A DNA stretch of 41,526 nucleotides, taken from a virus. Positions 6,320 through 14,680 of this stretch are shown here, piece by piece; position 1 is the first letter of the stretch; the number at the start of each line of letters is the position of its first letter. The notes under the pieces were generated by a model. That model saw nothing but the letters and a program-made list of their open reading frames with translations. It was not told where the DNA came from and made no database searches. The position numbers were made by a program, and so were the translations under genes. Location of the stretch: the IMG/VR virus record IMGVR_UViG_3300046780_000170, positions 1 through 41,526 of that record; one strand, given 5' to 3'.

Positions 6320-8529
6320 GGCGGCCCACCGGGTGGCGTAGGTTGCGGGATCGGCGTGCGCATCAGCCGGTTCGTCGTGATGGCCGTCTGGTGCGTCTGG
6401 TGCAGCGTATGCTGAGCCTGATTTGCCACCTGCGGGATCTTGGCGGCGGTCAGCAGCGTATCGGCGCGCGTCTTGCTGATGTCGGCGGCCTTCTTCTGCA
6501 GATCGACCATGTGGTGAGCCATCGCCATGTCCTGCGTCATCTGCTCGGGGTCTGTCGGCTGCTGCATCGGCTGTGACGCGCCAGGCGGGTTGTCGGGAGC
6601 CACATGCGGTTGCCCGTAGGGTGGCGCGCTGAACTCACCATGCACGGAATGCACGTTGGCGGCGGCGTTCACCTTGCGCTCCTGCGCCAGCGCCATGTCC
6701 GCCTGCGCTTTCGCCTGTTTGCCCTGGATGTCGGCTTGCGCGTGCTGCGTTGCGAGTTGCCCTGCCTGCTGCTGCGCCTGCTGCTGCTGCTGTTGGTGCT
6801 CCTTCATGCGCTCGAGGATCTGATCTTTGTCGCGCAGCCCTGACGCCGCAATGAGCACGTCGCCCGGTATCAGCCCCGGCTGAACGCTCGCAAGCTGCAC
6901 GAGGCTCTGGAACTCTTCTGCCTGTAGTGAAGGTATATCAATACCCTCTTCTATAGTTATATCTACATCAAGATCGGATATGTCATTTTCTATGCCGATG
7001 ACCTGCTGCAATCGCGGATCGCCGGGTTGCAACTGCATCTGCTGCATCACCATGGCGCGGTGCTGTTCCGGCATATCGGCGAGCTTGTCCATTAGCCGCA
7101 CCGGGCGATTGATGCCGACCCAGCGCGTTTCATTCAGGTCATCCGTCACTCTGACCCACTTGCCACCGCTCCAGAACTCCCGCGCCGCCATCCAGCAACT
7201 CTCGTAGACGCGGCGTGACCAAAACCTGAGCGCATCGGCCAGCGGCTCGTTCTGCGCTGCACCGCCAGCTTGCATTGCCAACACAGCCCTGCCTGACAGC
7301 TCGCGCGGATCGGTGCCGCTCATGGCCGCGTTGGGGCCGCTGAGCTGCATCTCGGCGGTGGCGTGCTGGAGCAGTTGGAACTGGCCGGCGGCGAGGTCCG
7401 TGGTTTGCTGGATCTCGAACTTGAGGCCAGGCATCACCTCCACGTAGCCGTCTGGCTTTGCAACTTCTCGCCTGGCCTTGTCGACATCCGCCACCGCGCC
7501 CTGCTCTGCCACGACCTGGTGAACGTTGAGTAAGTGCATTGCCTTGGAGCGGCGCTTGTTGATCTCGTCCTGCAGGCTGATGAGCCCACGTACCATGCCA
7601 TAACGCTGGTTCTCGCGATTGATGTATGAGCTTTGCAGCAGTAGCCCTGAGCAGCTCTTGCCCTTACGGTCCTTGAACTTGGACTTCTGCGGCTTGGCCA
7701 GCAGCCCCGACTTGGTGTAGGTCGCGCGCCACCAGGTTCCACGCTCGGCCCAGTCGCATTGCACGAGCCGCACACGCCGCCGGTTGTTATCGGTCCAGAA
7801 CGCGGTCTCGGGGCGGTCATTGTAGTAGAAGTCAGTGGACGAGAACGAAGACTCAATCACATCATCCGCGTCGGGATACATCTCCTCGAGCGCATCGCGG
7901 TCGGTCCAGATGACCATACCCTTGTAGCGAGCGTCACTGAAGTCCAGCGATCGGCTATGCGGATCGTACCACACCCGGTCCCACGGAATATGCGTCATCG
8001 TCACGTTGCAGCTTCCCTGGCCGTCGTCCTCGAGGCCCAGGTCAACGCCACCGGCGCCCTCCGTCAGCATGTTCTCGAATACCAGGCTACGGAGCAGGCT
8101 GAAGCTGTTGTCGTCCGCGATGTAGCGCAAGCACTGCGTCGCAGCGTCGGCGCGGTCCTCCTCGGCGGGCGTACGGGCGAATGCCTTTGGATCGGTCCTC
8201 GCTTTGCGCTCCATGCCACAGAGCAACTCGAGCTTATCCTTGATCTTGTTGATCGTAATGATCGGCTGGCCGCGCTCCCGCAGAACCTTCAGCTCGTCCC
8301 TGGTGTATTGGTTGTGGTCAACGTAGTCGCGATCGCGCTGTGCGAGATCGATCTCATCTTGGCGCGCCAGTTCCGACTCCTCGAACCAACGAATTAGCTT
8401 CGCGTGGAGGTCGTCCAGATCCCTGGGGTACGCATCGGGATCACCGCCCGTCAGGTCACGGATCGCCGGCGGCGTGTCGGGGCCGCGGTCGCCGGTATGG
8501 ACGTGGAGATGGATTGCGGTATCGCTCAT
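6316..8529 (-). CDS. Portal protein (P22-like)
   Basis: 737 residues, the usual size for P22-type portals. The N-terminal 150 residues (YPRDLDDLHAKLIRWFEESE; ITINKIKDKLELLCGMERKAR; FSLLRSLVFENMLTEGAGGV) match the portal wing and clip pattern of short-tailed phages. The C-terminal 150 residues are Gln-rich coiled coil ending in a Pro-rich tail. It forms the dodecameric DNA gate at one head vertex and binds terminase. It lies downstream of terminase, as expected. A short AT-rich patch at about 6930-7000 (an Asp/Ile-rich segment) stands out in the GC-rich gene. Confidence 0.88.
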   Translation of the reverse strand: MSDTAIHLHVHTGDRGPDTPPAIRDLTGGDPDAYPRDLDDLHAKLIRWFEESELARQDEIDLAQRDRDYVDHNQYTRDELKVLRERGQPIITINKIKDKLELLCGMERKARTDPKAFARTPAEEDRADAATQCLRYIADDNSFSLLRSLVFENMLTEGAGGVDLGLEDDGQGSCNVTMTHIPWDRVWYDPHSRSLDFSDARYKGMVIWTDRDALEEMYPDADDVIESSFSSTDFYYNDRPETAFWTDNNRRRVRLVQCDWAERGTWWRATYTKSGLLAKPQKSKFKDRKGKSCSGLLLQSSYINRENQRYGMVRGLISLQDEINKRRSKAMHLLNVHQVVAEQGAVADVDKARREVAKPDGYVEVMPGLKFEIQQTTDLAAGQFQLLQHATAEMQLSGPNAAMSGTDPRELSGRAVLAMQAGGAAQNEPLADALRFWSRRVYESCWMAAREFWSGGKWVRVTDDLNETRWVGINRPVRLMDKLADMPEQHRAMVMQQMQLQPGDPRLQQVIGIENDISDLDVDITIEEGIDIPSLQAEEFQSLVQLASVQPGLIPGDVLIAASGLRDKDQILERMKEHQQQQQQAQQQAGQLATQHAQADIQGKQAKAQADMALAQERKVNAAANVHSVHGEFSAPPYGQPHVAPDNPPGASQPMQQPTDPEQMTQDMAMAHHMVDLQKKAADISKTRADTLLTAAKIPQVANQAQHTLHQTHQTAITTNRLMRTPIPQPTPPGGPP

Positions 8530-8550
8530 GGACCACGGGAGGGTGAGAGC

Positions 8551-8805
8551 ATGGAAGACGCCGTGACTATATCGATCAGGATCGATCAGTCGCCGTTCGC
8601 CTCAAGCGGCGAGCCGATGATGCTGCGCTACCAGATCGGGCGTGAGCAAGCGCTTGATCTCCACATCGGCCGCGCACCGCCGGCCTTCGATCTGGCAGCG
8701 ATGAGCGACTGGAACATGCGCCGCGAGCGAGCCGAGAGCCTGGCGCGGCACATTGCGGCTGACCTGGCGCACAAGGTGTTGCGGGCGTTCGAGCCGCGGC
8801 GCTGA
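8551..8805 (+). CDS. Small plus-strand protein, unknown function
   Basis: 84 residues starting MEDAVTISIRIDQ, with GGAGGGTGAG just before the ATG. The first half reads as beta strands and the second as an amphipathic Arg/Ala-rich helix. It is divergent from the portal gene, 21 bases from its start, and converges with the ADP-ribosyltransferase-like gene. I do not recognise a family. The strong ribosome binding site is the main evidence that it is a real moron gene. Confidence 0.55.
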   Translation: MEDAVTISIRIDQSPFASSGEPMMLRYQIGREQALDLHIGRAPPAFDLAAMSDWNMRRERAESLARHIAADLAHKVLRAFEPRR

Positions 8806-8827
8806 TATTGCTGGTGTGCGGTATCGC

Positions 8828-10312
8828 TCACTGGCTCGGCTGCTGTTGCTGGGTTCCGGCGGCTGCGGCGCCACCGCCTGCGATCAGGCCGGCGAGGCCG
8901 TACTTGCGCAATATCTCGATCGTGGCGGGGTCGAACACGACGTAATTATGCGTGCCTTGCCCAGCGCCTCGGCTGCCTTGGTCGAGGTAGCGAATGCCGG
9001 GAATGCCCGCGTCGCGGAGGGCCTGGGCGGCTAATGCTGCCGGATCGCCGGTGCGCGTCACCCCTTCGCGGTTGGTCTCCAGTTCGGCCATGTGCTGCCG
9101 TACCGACATGCTCATATCGTGCGGCGGGTATGGCGTGTTCTTCAGCGCGTCCTGCACCACCGGATGCTGCTCGCTGAGCGGCTTGTCCCAGTCGAGGAAA
9201 TGCTCCGGATCAGCGCCGATGTTCACCTCGTACATGTGGCCGGTATCTTTGATCCGCTCCAGTCCTCGCGCCTTCAAGTCCTGAAGCCCTGCAAGCGTCG
9301 CATCCATTTCCGGCTTACCGCCGATGAATGCGCTGGGGCCATATTTCGTCACGTCGTTAATAGCCTCATCGACAGAGCCGCTCTGGCGAAGCATCGAGGC
9401 AGCGAAGCCTTGCGGATTGCCCTTCTCAGCCGAATTGCTGAGCGCTTCGATGTCTACCTTGTTGCCACTCGCATCCTGCCAATAATGGCCCTGTCCCTTT
9501 TCCGCTACGAGCGCATCCCGATAGCTCCGCGCGACGCCCTCGCCCTCCGCGAAATACAGCCCATGGCCATACGCCTGCGCGCCCTCGCCGGTGCCAATCT
9601 TGCTGGTGTCGAACTGGTCGAACGAATGCGGGCTGCCGTGATACGCCACGATGCCAGGCGGCGGCACGTCACCCGGCGCTGTGGTGCCACCGCCAGGCAG
9701 CAATTGGGCATCGCTTACGGGGTAAGCCTTGCGGTCAATCCGGAAATCCGCGCGACCGTCCGGAAACTCGTCGTCAATGTTCAGATGCGCTGGGTTTACC
9801 TTCACCGATACGACGTGATCGCCGTACCCCGTCCCGGTTGGGGCGGTCGAAAGATAGACAGACGGCTCACCGGCAGAACTCAGGGTTTTGTTGGCGACAA
9901 TCTGGTTAGCCGCTTCCGGCGTTTTAGTGGCATGAAACAGCGTCACCGTACCGTCTGGGTTGAGCGGCAGCGCACGACCGCCTACTTCGATTGTCTTGGC
10001 CCCTGGCGCCGTGGTGCCCATCATGACGCCCTCGGCGGTAGCCTTGGCGCCCTCCACGAGGCCCTTCTGCGTCGGCAGGCCGGTGTCTGGATCGAGCAGG
10101 CCCTGGCGCACGCTCTCGGCGCGCTGGTCCTGTAGCCACTGCCAGGCCGTCTGGGCCGTCTGCGCCACGCCCTGGCCCACCGTAGGGGCTGCCGGGTTCG
10201 GTGGAGCGGCGTAGTTGAGCATCGGCGGGCCGAGGCCGTTGGGCTGGCCCACGGGGCTGTTGGGCTGCCACAGCCAGGGCATGTTCGGTGGGGCTAGGCT
10301 GTTGTCTGCCAT
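8828..10312 (-). CDS. Virion-associated protein with ADP-ribosyltransferase-like modules
   Basis: 494 residues. After a Pro/Asn-rich N-terminus there are two related modules. The first, near residue 120, reads VTLFHATKTPEAANQIV and later SVYLSTAP. The second, near residue 220, reads VAYHGSPHSFDQFD, then IGTGEGAQAYGHGLYFAE. Its C-terminal part (GIPGIRYLDQGSR, NYVVFDP, IEILRKYG) matches the ADP-ribosyltransferase of polyvalent phage proteins, with H-G and Y-F-A-E elements visible. Such proteins are often packaged and injected to modify host proteins. Its place between terminase and portal supports a head-borne role. Activity is inferred. Confidence 0.75.
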   Translation of the reverse strand: MADNSLAPPNMPWLWQPNSPVGQPNGLGPPMLNYAAPPNPAAPTVGQGVAQTAQTAWQWLQDQRAESVRQGLLDPDTGLPTQKGLVEGAKATAEGVMMGTTAPGAKTIEVGGRALPLNPDGTVTLFHATKTPEAANQIVANKTLSSAGEPSVYLSTAPTGTGYGDHVVSVKVNPAHLNIDDEFPDGRADFRIDRKAYPVSDAQLLPGGGTTAPGDVPPPGIVAYHGSPHSFDQFDTSKIGTGEGAQAYGHGLYFAEGEGVARSYRDALVAEKGQGHYWQDASGNKVDIEALSNSAEKGNPQGFAASMLRQSGSVDEAINDVTKYGPSAFIGGKPEMDATLAGLQDLKARGLERIKDTGHMYEVNIGADPEHFLDWDKPLSEQHPVVQDALKNTPYPPHDMSMSVRQHMAELETNREGVTRTGDPAALAAQALRDAGIPGIRYLDQGSRGAGQGTHNYVVFDPATIEILRKYGLAGLIAGGGAAAAGTQQQQPSQ

Positions 10313-10400
10313 GGGGCTTTGATGCCGGTTTGAAGCGTTCTAGCGAATTAGGTTCGCGCTCGACCCTGTTTTCCTGCGCGCCGCCAATCGGGCGATTGGT

Positions 10401-10610
10401 CTACAGACGACTGCGCCGCTTGTTGCGGCCGATAAACGAAACTTTGTGGACGGAATGCTCCGCGAGCCTCGTACGAACCCTGGCGATCTCGTCCATCAAC
10501 TCGCGGGTCATCGGCTCAGTCTTCCAGCGGTGCAGATCGGCCCTGCCCATCCCTGTCGGATACAGCGTGACCTTCTGAGGCAGATTGCCGTGCATCGCGT
10601 CACTCGTCAT
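10401..10610 (-). CDS. Small basic protein, unknown function
   Basis: 69 residues, starting MTSDAMHGNLPQKVTLYP within an 11-base overlap with the preceding stop. The C-terminal half is an Arg/Lys-rich amphipathic helix ending RNKRRSRL. Basic charge suggests nucleic-acid contact, but no family is recognised. Confidence 0.6.
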   Translation of the reverse strand: MTSDAMHGNLPQKVTLYPTGMGRADLHRWKTEPMTRELMDEIARVRTRLAEHSVHKVSFIGRNKRRSRL

Positions 10611-10848
10611 GCCGCGGCCGCGGCACCAGGCGATCGGTGACGCGCCCCACTTCCTCGGCCACGCAGGCGTCAGCGAAGTCGCGGAACCAGCGGGCAGTGA
10701 AGGCAGCGCGCTCGGCGTTGCTCTTGCACCCGGTCTCAACGTCAGTGGCAGCGAGGAACGCCTCGGCCCATTTCTGCGCGTCGGTCCCGGCGTGGCGCTG
10801 GAACGCGGCGCCGCTCAGCGTGGTGGTGTCTGGCTTGTCGTCCGTCAT
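10600..10848 (-). CDS. Small protein, unknown function
   Basis: 82 residues starting MTDDKPDTTTLSG in an ATGA overlap with the previous gene. Mostly helical, mixed charge, with no motif recognised. It is second in a run of three coupled small genes directly downstream of the large terminase, a usual place for packaging accessory or head-completion proteins. Confidence 0.6.
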   Translation of the reverse strand: MTDDKPDTTTLSGAAFQRHAGTDAQKWAEAFLAATDVETGCKSNAERAAFTARWFRDFADACVAEEVGRVTDRLVPRPRHDE

Positions 10849-11117
10849 GCGTCCCTCACTGGCAGCAGGTATCGCAGCGACTGCTGGGCGCTCTGCACGT
10901 CGCCCCCGGCCGCGTCCAGCACATCGGCCAGTGAGGAGCCGCGCGCCGTGCGTGGGTAGTCGGCACAGAACCTGCGCCACGCCTCGGGCATGCTGTCAAA
11001 CGCCGCCATCGACGCCCTGGCTCGTATGACTTGCTGCCAGTCGGCCTTGGTCAGCCGCACCCTGAGCGGCTTTGCGGGCACGATCGAGCGACGGCTACGG
11101 CTACGGCTACGCAACAC
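10845..11117 (-). CDS. Small protein, unknown function
   Basis: 90 residues with a GTG start overlapping the end of the large terminase by 11 bases. The N-terminus is an Arg/Ser repeat from a run of four CGTAGC-like hexamers (plus strand about 11089-11110), followed by a folded-looking helical region. If translation starts later, the Arg/Ser run is only coding overlap. No family recognised. Confidence 0.5.
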   Translation of the reverse strand: MLRSRSRSRRSIVPAKPLRVRLTKADWQQVIRARASMAAFDSMPEAWRRFCADYPRTARGSSLADVLDAAGGDVQSAQQSLRYLLPVRDA

Positions 11118-12558
11118 GCCAGCTCTCCACGGTGCTCTGCGATGCGCGGGCGAAGGCGCGGTCCCACGAGTCCTCGGGCGGCTTCGGCGCCAGCTCGCGC
11201 ACGAACGGTCGCGACATGCAGGCGTATCTACAACTGTCCGGCGCGTGGTCTTCCATGTCGCTATCCACGTCCTCCGGCCGCGCGTCGTCGTGCTGCAGCG
11301 CTGGCAGGGTGCGGATCAGATCGCGTGAGGTGCTGAACAGCAGGATCATCGGACGCCCGTCAGCATCGCCATCGAGCCTGGCGCGCACCTGATCCCAGCC
11401 GCCCATGGCGCCACGGCCTGCGACCCGCTTGTTGTCGGCTGGGCGGAAGATGACGCTCCCGCCCATCATGCGGTGCGCGATGCTGGGCCCACCGTCCTCC
11501 GCGAACATGGCTGGATCTGCGACGCCTGTCATTGGCTTGGGGTCGCCGTCCTCACGGCTCTTGATGCCAGCGGCGATGGCCTCGGCGGTCAGGCGCAGCC
11601 CGACGTTGGGCTCGTTCGACTTCATGCCGTACCATTCGCGGTAGTTGACGAGGCATCCTCGGGCGATGCTGGGGATGCTGCCATCCGACACGGCCCACCA
11701 GTGGCACGCAAATGGTCGAGCAGAACCCCAATCGAACGAACGGAAGCGAGGCCAGTGATCGGGCAATGATCGAGGGGCGATGACGTGCCGGTCCATACTG
11801 AACTCGGGAAAGAACGCGCCAGACACGACGCTCCAGTCGCCTTCCAGCCAGGCACGGACCAACTCAGGCGAACCCGATGCCCGCAGTCTTTGCACATAAT
11901 CTGGACCGAGATAGACGTTATCACTGACCCGGCTGGGAATGTAGATACGCTCGAGGCCGCTGCCATCTGTAAGTACCTGCCATCCCATTGGGGCTGGGTC
12001 GATGTAGCGTGCGCGCACCCACTGATGCCCCGGGCCGCCGGGGTTGCCGGTGAGGCGCATTGCAACCGGAACACCGGCGCCACTACGCAACGTGGCCATC
12101 AGCTTCATAATTGGAACCGGCGATGGGAAGTTGCCGCATTCCTCTATGTATACACGAGTGTAGCTATGACCTTGGTATTGCTCTGCGTCGGCATCACGTT
12201 CGAGGTATGCGAATGTAAGACGCGCGCCGTTGGGCATCGTAGCGCGCATTGGATTGTTGGTGAGTTGCGCTCCTAACTTTGTATATACAATGCGCGCACG
12301 TTCAAAAGTTTCCAGTAGTTCTATGCGAGTTCTGCGGATCATGAGGCCGATTGCGTCGGCGCGGTATTCATCTGCGTGAAGCGCCCAGTCGCCCAACACT
12401 GCATCGGTTTTGCCACCACCGCGCGCACCACCGAAGAAGCATTCAAAGATTGGGCAATCGATGAACGCTGACTGCGGACCTTTCTGCGGCTCCCAGGCGA
12501 TCAGTCGTCCGTCGTCAGTAGTCGCCTGCTGTCGGAGGGTGCGTGCATTTTGAGCCAT
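11107..12558 (-). CDS. terL: Terminase large subunit
   Basis: 483 residues. The ATPase domain has Walker A GGARGGGKT near residue 43 and a Walker B-like RVYIEECG near 133. The C-terminal half has the nuclease-domain pattern of terminases: FDWGSARPFACHWW near 268, GVADPAMF near 338, and later acidic residues. It is the motor and headful nuclease that cuts concatemers and drives DNA through the portal. It overlaps the small-subunit gene by 58 bases, so the two are coupled. Confidence 0.93.
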   Translation of the reverse strand: MAQNARTLRQQATTDDGRLIAWEPQKGPQSAFIDCPIFECFFGGARGGGKTDAVLGDWALHADEYRADAIGLMIRRTRIELLETFERARIVYTKLGAQLTNNPMRATMPNGARLTFAYLERDADAEQYQGHSYTRVYIEECGNFPSPVPIMKLMATLRSGAGVPVAMRLTGNPGGPGHQWVRARYIDPAPMGWQVLTDGSGLERIYIPSRVSDNVYLGPDYVQRLRASGSPELVRAWLEGDWSVVSGAFFPEFSMDRHVIAPRSLPDHWPRFRSFDWGSARPFACHWWAVSDGSIPSIARGCLVNYREWYGMKSNEPNVGLRLTAEAIAAGIKSREDGDPKPMTGVADPAMFAEDGGPSIAHRMMGGSVIFRPADNKRVAGRGAMGGWDQVRARLDGDADGRPMILLFSTSRDLIRTLPALQHDDARPEDVDSDMEDHAPDSCRYACMSRPFVRELAPKPPEDSWDRAFARASQSTVESWRVA

Positions 12559-12842
12559 TCGTCAGCGCTCTCGGTGGGCGTTGGTGCGCGGAGGACGTAG
12601 CTGTGCATCATGTCGAGGTTGCCCTCGACGGTGACGGTTGGCTTACCCCAGCCGCGATCGAGCAACGCAACGGCGGCTCCGACTCGTTCTTTGGGCGAAC
12701 GGAGCGCATCGACAAGGGCCGCGATTGCCTCGGACGTGTGCTCACGAGCGATTGCCTCAATGCCCTTGGCGCGTCCGGCGGGATTGCCGGATTGGCCTTT
12801 CTGGAACGGCCTGCCGACGACGCCATTAGGTCCGGCTGGCAT
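12501..12842 (-). CDS. terS: Terminase small subunit-like DNA-binding protein (DUF5681 type)
   Basis: 113 residues. The N-terminus has the signature FQKGQSGNPAGRAKG, common to DUF5681 proteins placed before large terminases, followed by two helices (EHTSEAIAALVDALRS, ERVGAAVALLDRGWGKP). Such proteins bind the phage packaging site. It is the first gene of the late minus-strand operon, and its start faces the strong plus-strand promoter at 12902. Identification as the small subunit rests on motif and position. Confidence 0.75.
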   Translation of the reverse strand: MPAGPNGVVGRPFQKGQSGNPAGRAKGIEAIAREHTSEAIAALVDALRSPKERVGAAVALLDRGWGKPTVTVEGNLDMMHSYVLRAPTPTESADEWLKMHAPSDSRRLLTTDD

Positions 12843-12901
12843 ACTGCATCCGCGCTGCTCTGAGCATTACGACAATTCCCATCCACACACGCAGATAGTT
12901 G

Positions 12902-12930
12902 TTGACACCAATCCACACATGTGGTTATAT
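12902..12930 (+). promoter_or_regulatory. Near-consensus sigma70-type promoter with embedded palindrome
   Basis: TTGACA (-35) and TTATAT (-10) are separated by exactly 17 bases. The spacer holds the inverted repeat CCACA-CA-TGTGG at 12913-12924. The 9-mer ATCCACACA occurs in the spacer at 12911 and again 30 bp upstream at 12881, so a repressor may bind at two sites on the same DNA face. The promoter drives the small-gene operon starting at 12957. Confidence 0.75.
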
Positions 12931-12956
12931 GCGGTCATCGAAACCGGAGACACCAG

Positions 12957-13220
12957 ATGGCCCGCATCCTCTACTTCACCGCCGACCAGCAGCTCACCGC
13001 AGTGCATCATGATGGTTCGATCTACACCAGCGCGAAGCACTTCACGGGTGTCACTCCTGACGGTCGCCGGGTGGTGGTGGAGCGGGCGATCGAGCGGAAG
13101 GCCAACCCCTCCAACCACAAGTGCGATGCGCGCTGCCTGAACGCCACTGGCTTCAAGTGCGAGTGCAGTTGCGGCGGCAAGCACCACGGGGCTGGCGCCT
13201 TCATATGCGAGGCGGCGTAA
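12957..13220 (+). CDS. Cys-rich small early protein
   Basis: 87 residues. The N-terminal 45 residues look like a small beta domain (ILYFTADQQLTAVHHDGSIY). Residues about 50-80 carry a Cys/His cluster (HKCDARCLNATGFKCECSC, GGKHHGAG), a likely metal site. GGAGA precedes the ATG. It is first after a strong promoter, so it is probably highly expressed soon after infection unless repressed. Function not known to me. Confidence 0.75.
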   Translation: MARILYFTADQQLTAVHHDGSIYTSAKHFTGVTPDGRRVVVERAIERKANPSNHKCDARCLNATGFKCECSCGGKHHGAGAFICEAA

Positions 13221-13263
13221 GCCGCTTCACCAGCCCACCAACATCGACACCGGAGACAGACAG

Positions 13264-13467
13264 ATGACCAAGACCGAAGCGATGACCGCCTACGAAGCTG
13301 CCAAAACCGCATTCGATGCGGCTCGCGAGCGCCGCTACACGCCTGGGCTGGACGAGGGCTACGGCCTTGCTGCCGGTCCGAACAAGCGCGCTGCGATTGC
13401 TGACTACCACGCTTGCTTGGAGGCGTTGAAAGCCGCTGAGCATGCTGTCGATCAGGCGGAGGGCTGA
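13264..13467 (+). CDS. Small helical protein, unknown function
   Basis: 67 residues, Ala- and Glu-rich, with two predicted helices (AMTAYEAAKTAFDAARERR and a C-terminal LKAAEHAVDQAEG). GGAGACAGACAG precedes the ATG. It is second in the plus operon. No family recognised. Confidence 0.65.
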   Translation: MTKTEAMTAYEAAKTAFDAARERRYTPGLDEGYGLAAGPNKRAAIADYHACLEALKAAEHAVDQAEG

Positions 13468-13470
13468 GCG

Positions 13471-13713
13471 ATGGAACTCTTCCACGGCATCATGTTTCGC
13501 TCGGACAACACCGAGGACTGCTACAGCGACGCCATGCTTGCGATCTTCAACCGGGCGCTGGCGGATCGGATTGCGCACCTTGAGGACGGCGATATGGAAG
13601 CGGCCTACGAGATAGCGAAGTCGTTTGCTGACGAGGTGAACAACCATCCGGTCATGTTTGATAATCCGGCTTGGCTGCGGTCGAGGCTCCCTACGCCGAC
13701 CAAGGAGGGTTGA
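13471..13713 (+). CDS. Small acidic protein, unknown function
   Basis: 80 residues, starting three bases after the previous stop; GGAGGGCTGAGCG provides a ribosome site. Mixed helical sequence (LAIFNRALADRIAHLEDGD, AYEIAKSFADEV). No motif recognised. Third gene of the operon. Confidence 0.65.
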   Translation: MELFHGIMFRSDNTEDCYSDAMLAIFNRALADRIAHLEDGDMEAAYEIAKSFADEVNNHPVMFDNPAWLRSRLPTPTKEG

Positions 13714-13716
13714 GCG

Positions 13717-13869
13717 GTGAGCGAGGCGACGACGAACGTGCGGATCACGATCTACGTGGCGCCGCAGCTTGACGAGCGGATTAGGCGAGCTGCTGAGCGT
13801 GCTGGGCAGTCGCTGAGCATGTGGCTGCAGCGAGCGGCTGAGGCGGCGCTGGCCAAGGAGGGCGACTAG
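13717..13869 (+). CDS. Ribbon-helix-helix-like DNA-binding protein
   Basis: 50 residues with a GTG start three bases after the previous stop; GGAGGGTTGAGCG lies upstream. A beta strand (NVRITIYVAP) is followed by two helices (LDERIRRAAERAG, then SLSMWLQRAAEAALAK), the layout of CopG/Arc-type ribbon-helix-helix proteins. As last gene of the small operon it could be the autorepressor that binds the CCACA/TGTGG palindromes at its promoter. That link is inference. Confidence 0.65.
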   Translation: MSEATTNVRITIYVAPQLDERIRRAAERAGQSLSMWLQRAAEAALAKEGD

Positions 13870-13871
13870 CC

Positions 13872-14444
13872 TCATTCCCGCGCCACGAGGCTGCTGACAT
13901 CGACTGAGACGTGTCTCACCTGACCGAACAGCAGCATGGCGATGACGGCGCGCTGACCTGTGACCGAGATAACGACGGCTTGGTGTCCTGCGAATGGTGA
14001 CCGGTTTCCCGGGGCTACGATGGCACCTACGCGGCGTCTAGCATCTGGTGCGTCGATTGATGCGGCGGCGGCCTGCGCGGCGTCCAGCGCGCTCCTGAGG
14101 GCCGCCACGACGGTGTCTGAGGTGTATGCCGGCAGCGAGCCGCATCGAACTAGGTCAACGACGCCTGGGGTGTCGCGGATGGGCGACCAGGACGTGTCGC
14201 GGTGGTCGAAGGCGATGAAGCCGTAGCGTGGGAACAGCGGGCGCTCGACGGGCTCGACCTTGGTCGGGATGACAGGATCACGCTGCCGGACGGTGCGGGT
14301 GGGGAACCAGACGCGATAGCCCACGAGCTCGAGGTTGGTCTTGGCCCAGGTCTCGGCTTGTGGCTGGGTATAAACGCAAGCCCAACGAATGCTGTGGCAC
14401 CCGAGGTGTTTGGCCACGGGGGCTGCGGTATCTACGGCTGCCAT
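13872..14444 (-). CDS. NusG/RfaH-like transcription antitermination protein
   Basis: About 190 residues from ATG 14444; GTG at 14465 or a longer frame to 14513 is possible. The NGN domain is clear: IRWACVYTQPQAETWAKTNL, then GYRVWFPTRT, PLFPRYGFIAFD and a GVVDLVRCGSLPAYTSD segment. The C-terminal part (GAIVAPGNRSPFAGHQAVVI, VRHVSVDVSSLV) is KOW-like. NusG-family proteins bind RNA polymerase and suppress pausing. It is last in the leftward early operon, the place of lambda Q, so it is a good candidate for late-gene antitermination. It converges with the small plus-strand operon. Confidence 0.8.
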   Translation of the reverse strand: MAAVDTAAPVAKHLGCHSIRWACVYTQPQAETWAKTNLELVGYRVWFPTRTVRQRDPVIPTKVEPVERPLFPRYGFIAFDHRDTSWSPIRDTPGVVDLVRCGSLPAYTSDTVVAALRSALDAAQAAAASIDAPDARRRVGAIVAPGNRSPFAGHQAVVISVTGQRAVIAMLLFGQVRHVSVDVSSLVARE

Positions 14445-14467
14445 CACGGATGCGTCAAGCGGCACGA

Positions 14468-14680
14468 TCAATCCAGGCTCTCGCGGACGGTGGCGAGGAC
14501 GTGCTCGGTCCATTCGGCGGCGAGCGGGATGCGGTCCTCGGGGGCCCAGCAGCGGAGCGCGTTGGTGGCCAGAAATCCTGCCAGCGTGAGCACGTCGTGG
14601 GGGTGTTGGTCGTAGAGGCGGCGCCCGAGCGATGCCATCATGTCAGCCAATTCGTGCTGGGTGAGCGGCTGCGGGGTCAC
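14468..14680 (-). CDS. Small protein, unknown function
   Basis: 70 residues from a GTG in a GTGA overlap with the preceding stop. All-helical (LTQHELADMMASLGRRLYDQ, DVLTLAGFLATNALRCW, EWTEHVLATVRESL). No known motif. Its place between replication-type genes and the NusG-like gene suggests a replication or transcription accessory role. Confidence 0.6.
   Translation of the reverse strand: MTPQPLTQHELADMMASLGRRLYDQHPHDVLTLAGFLATNALRCWAPEDRIPLAAEWTEHVLATVRESLD

Noticed and set aside
6930-7000. AT-rich patch in the portal gene as inserted DNA
   Set aside because: The reading frame continues with sensible Asp/Ile-rich sequence and no flanking repeats; local codon choice is enough explanation.
11388-11396. 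Match of spacer ACCTGATCC inside the terminase gene as a possible self-target
   Set aside because: A 9-base match is expected by chance in about one spacer in three over this length on two strands, so single matches carry no information.
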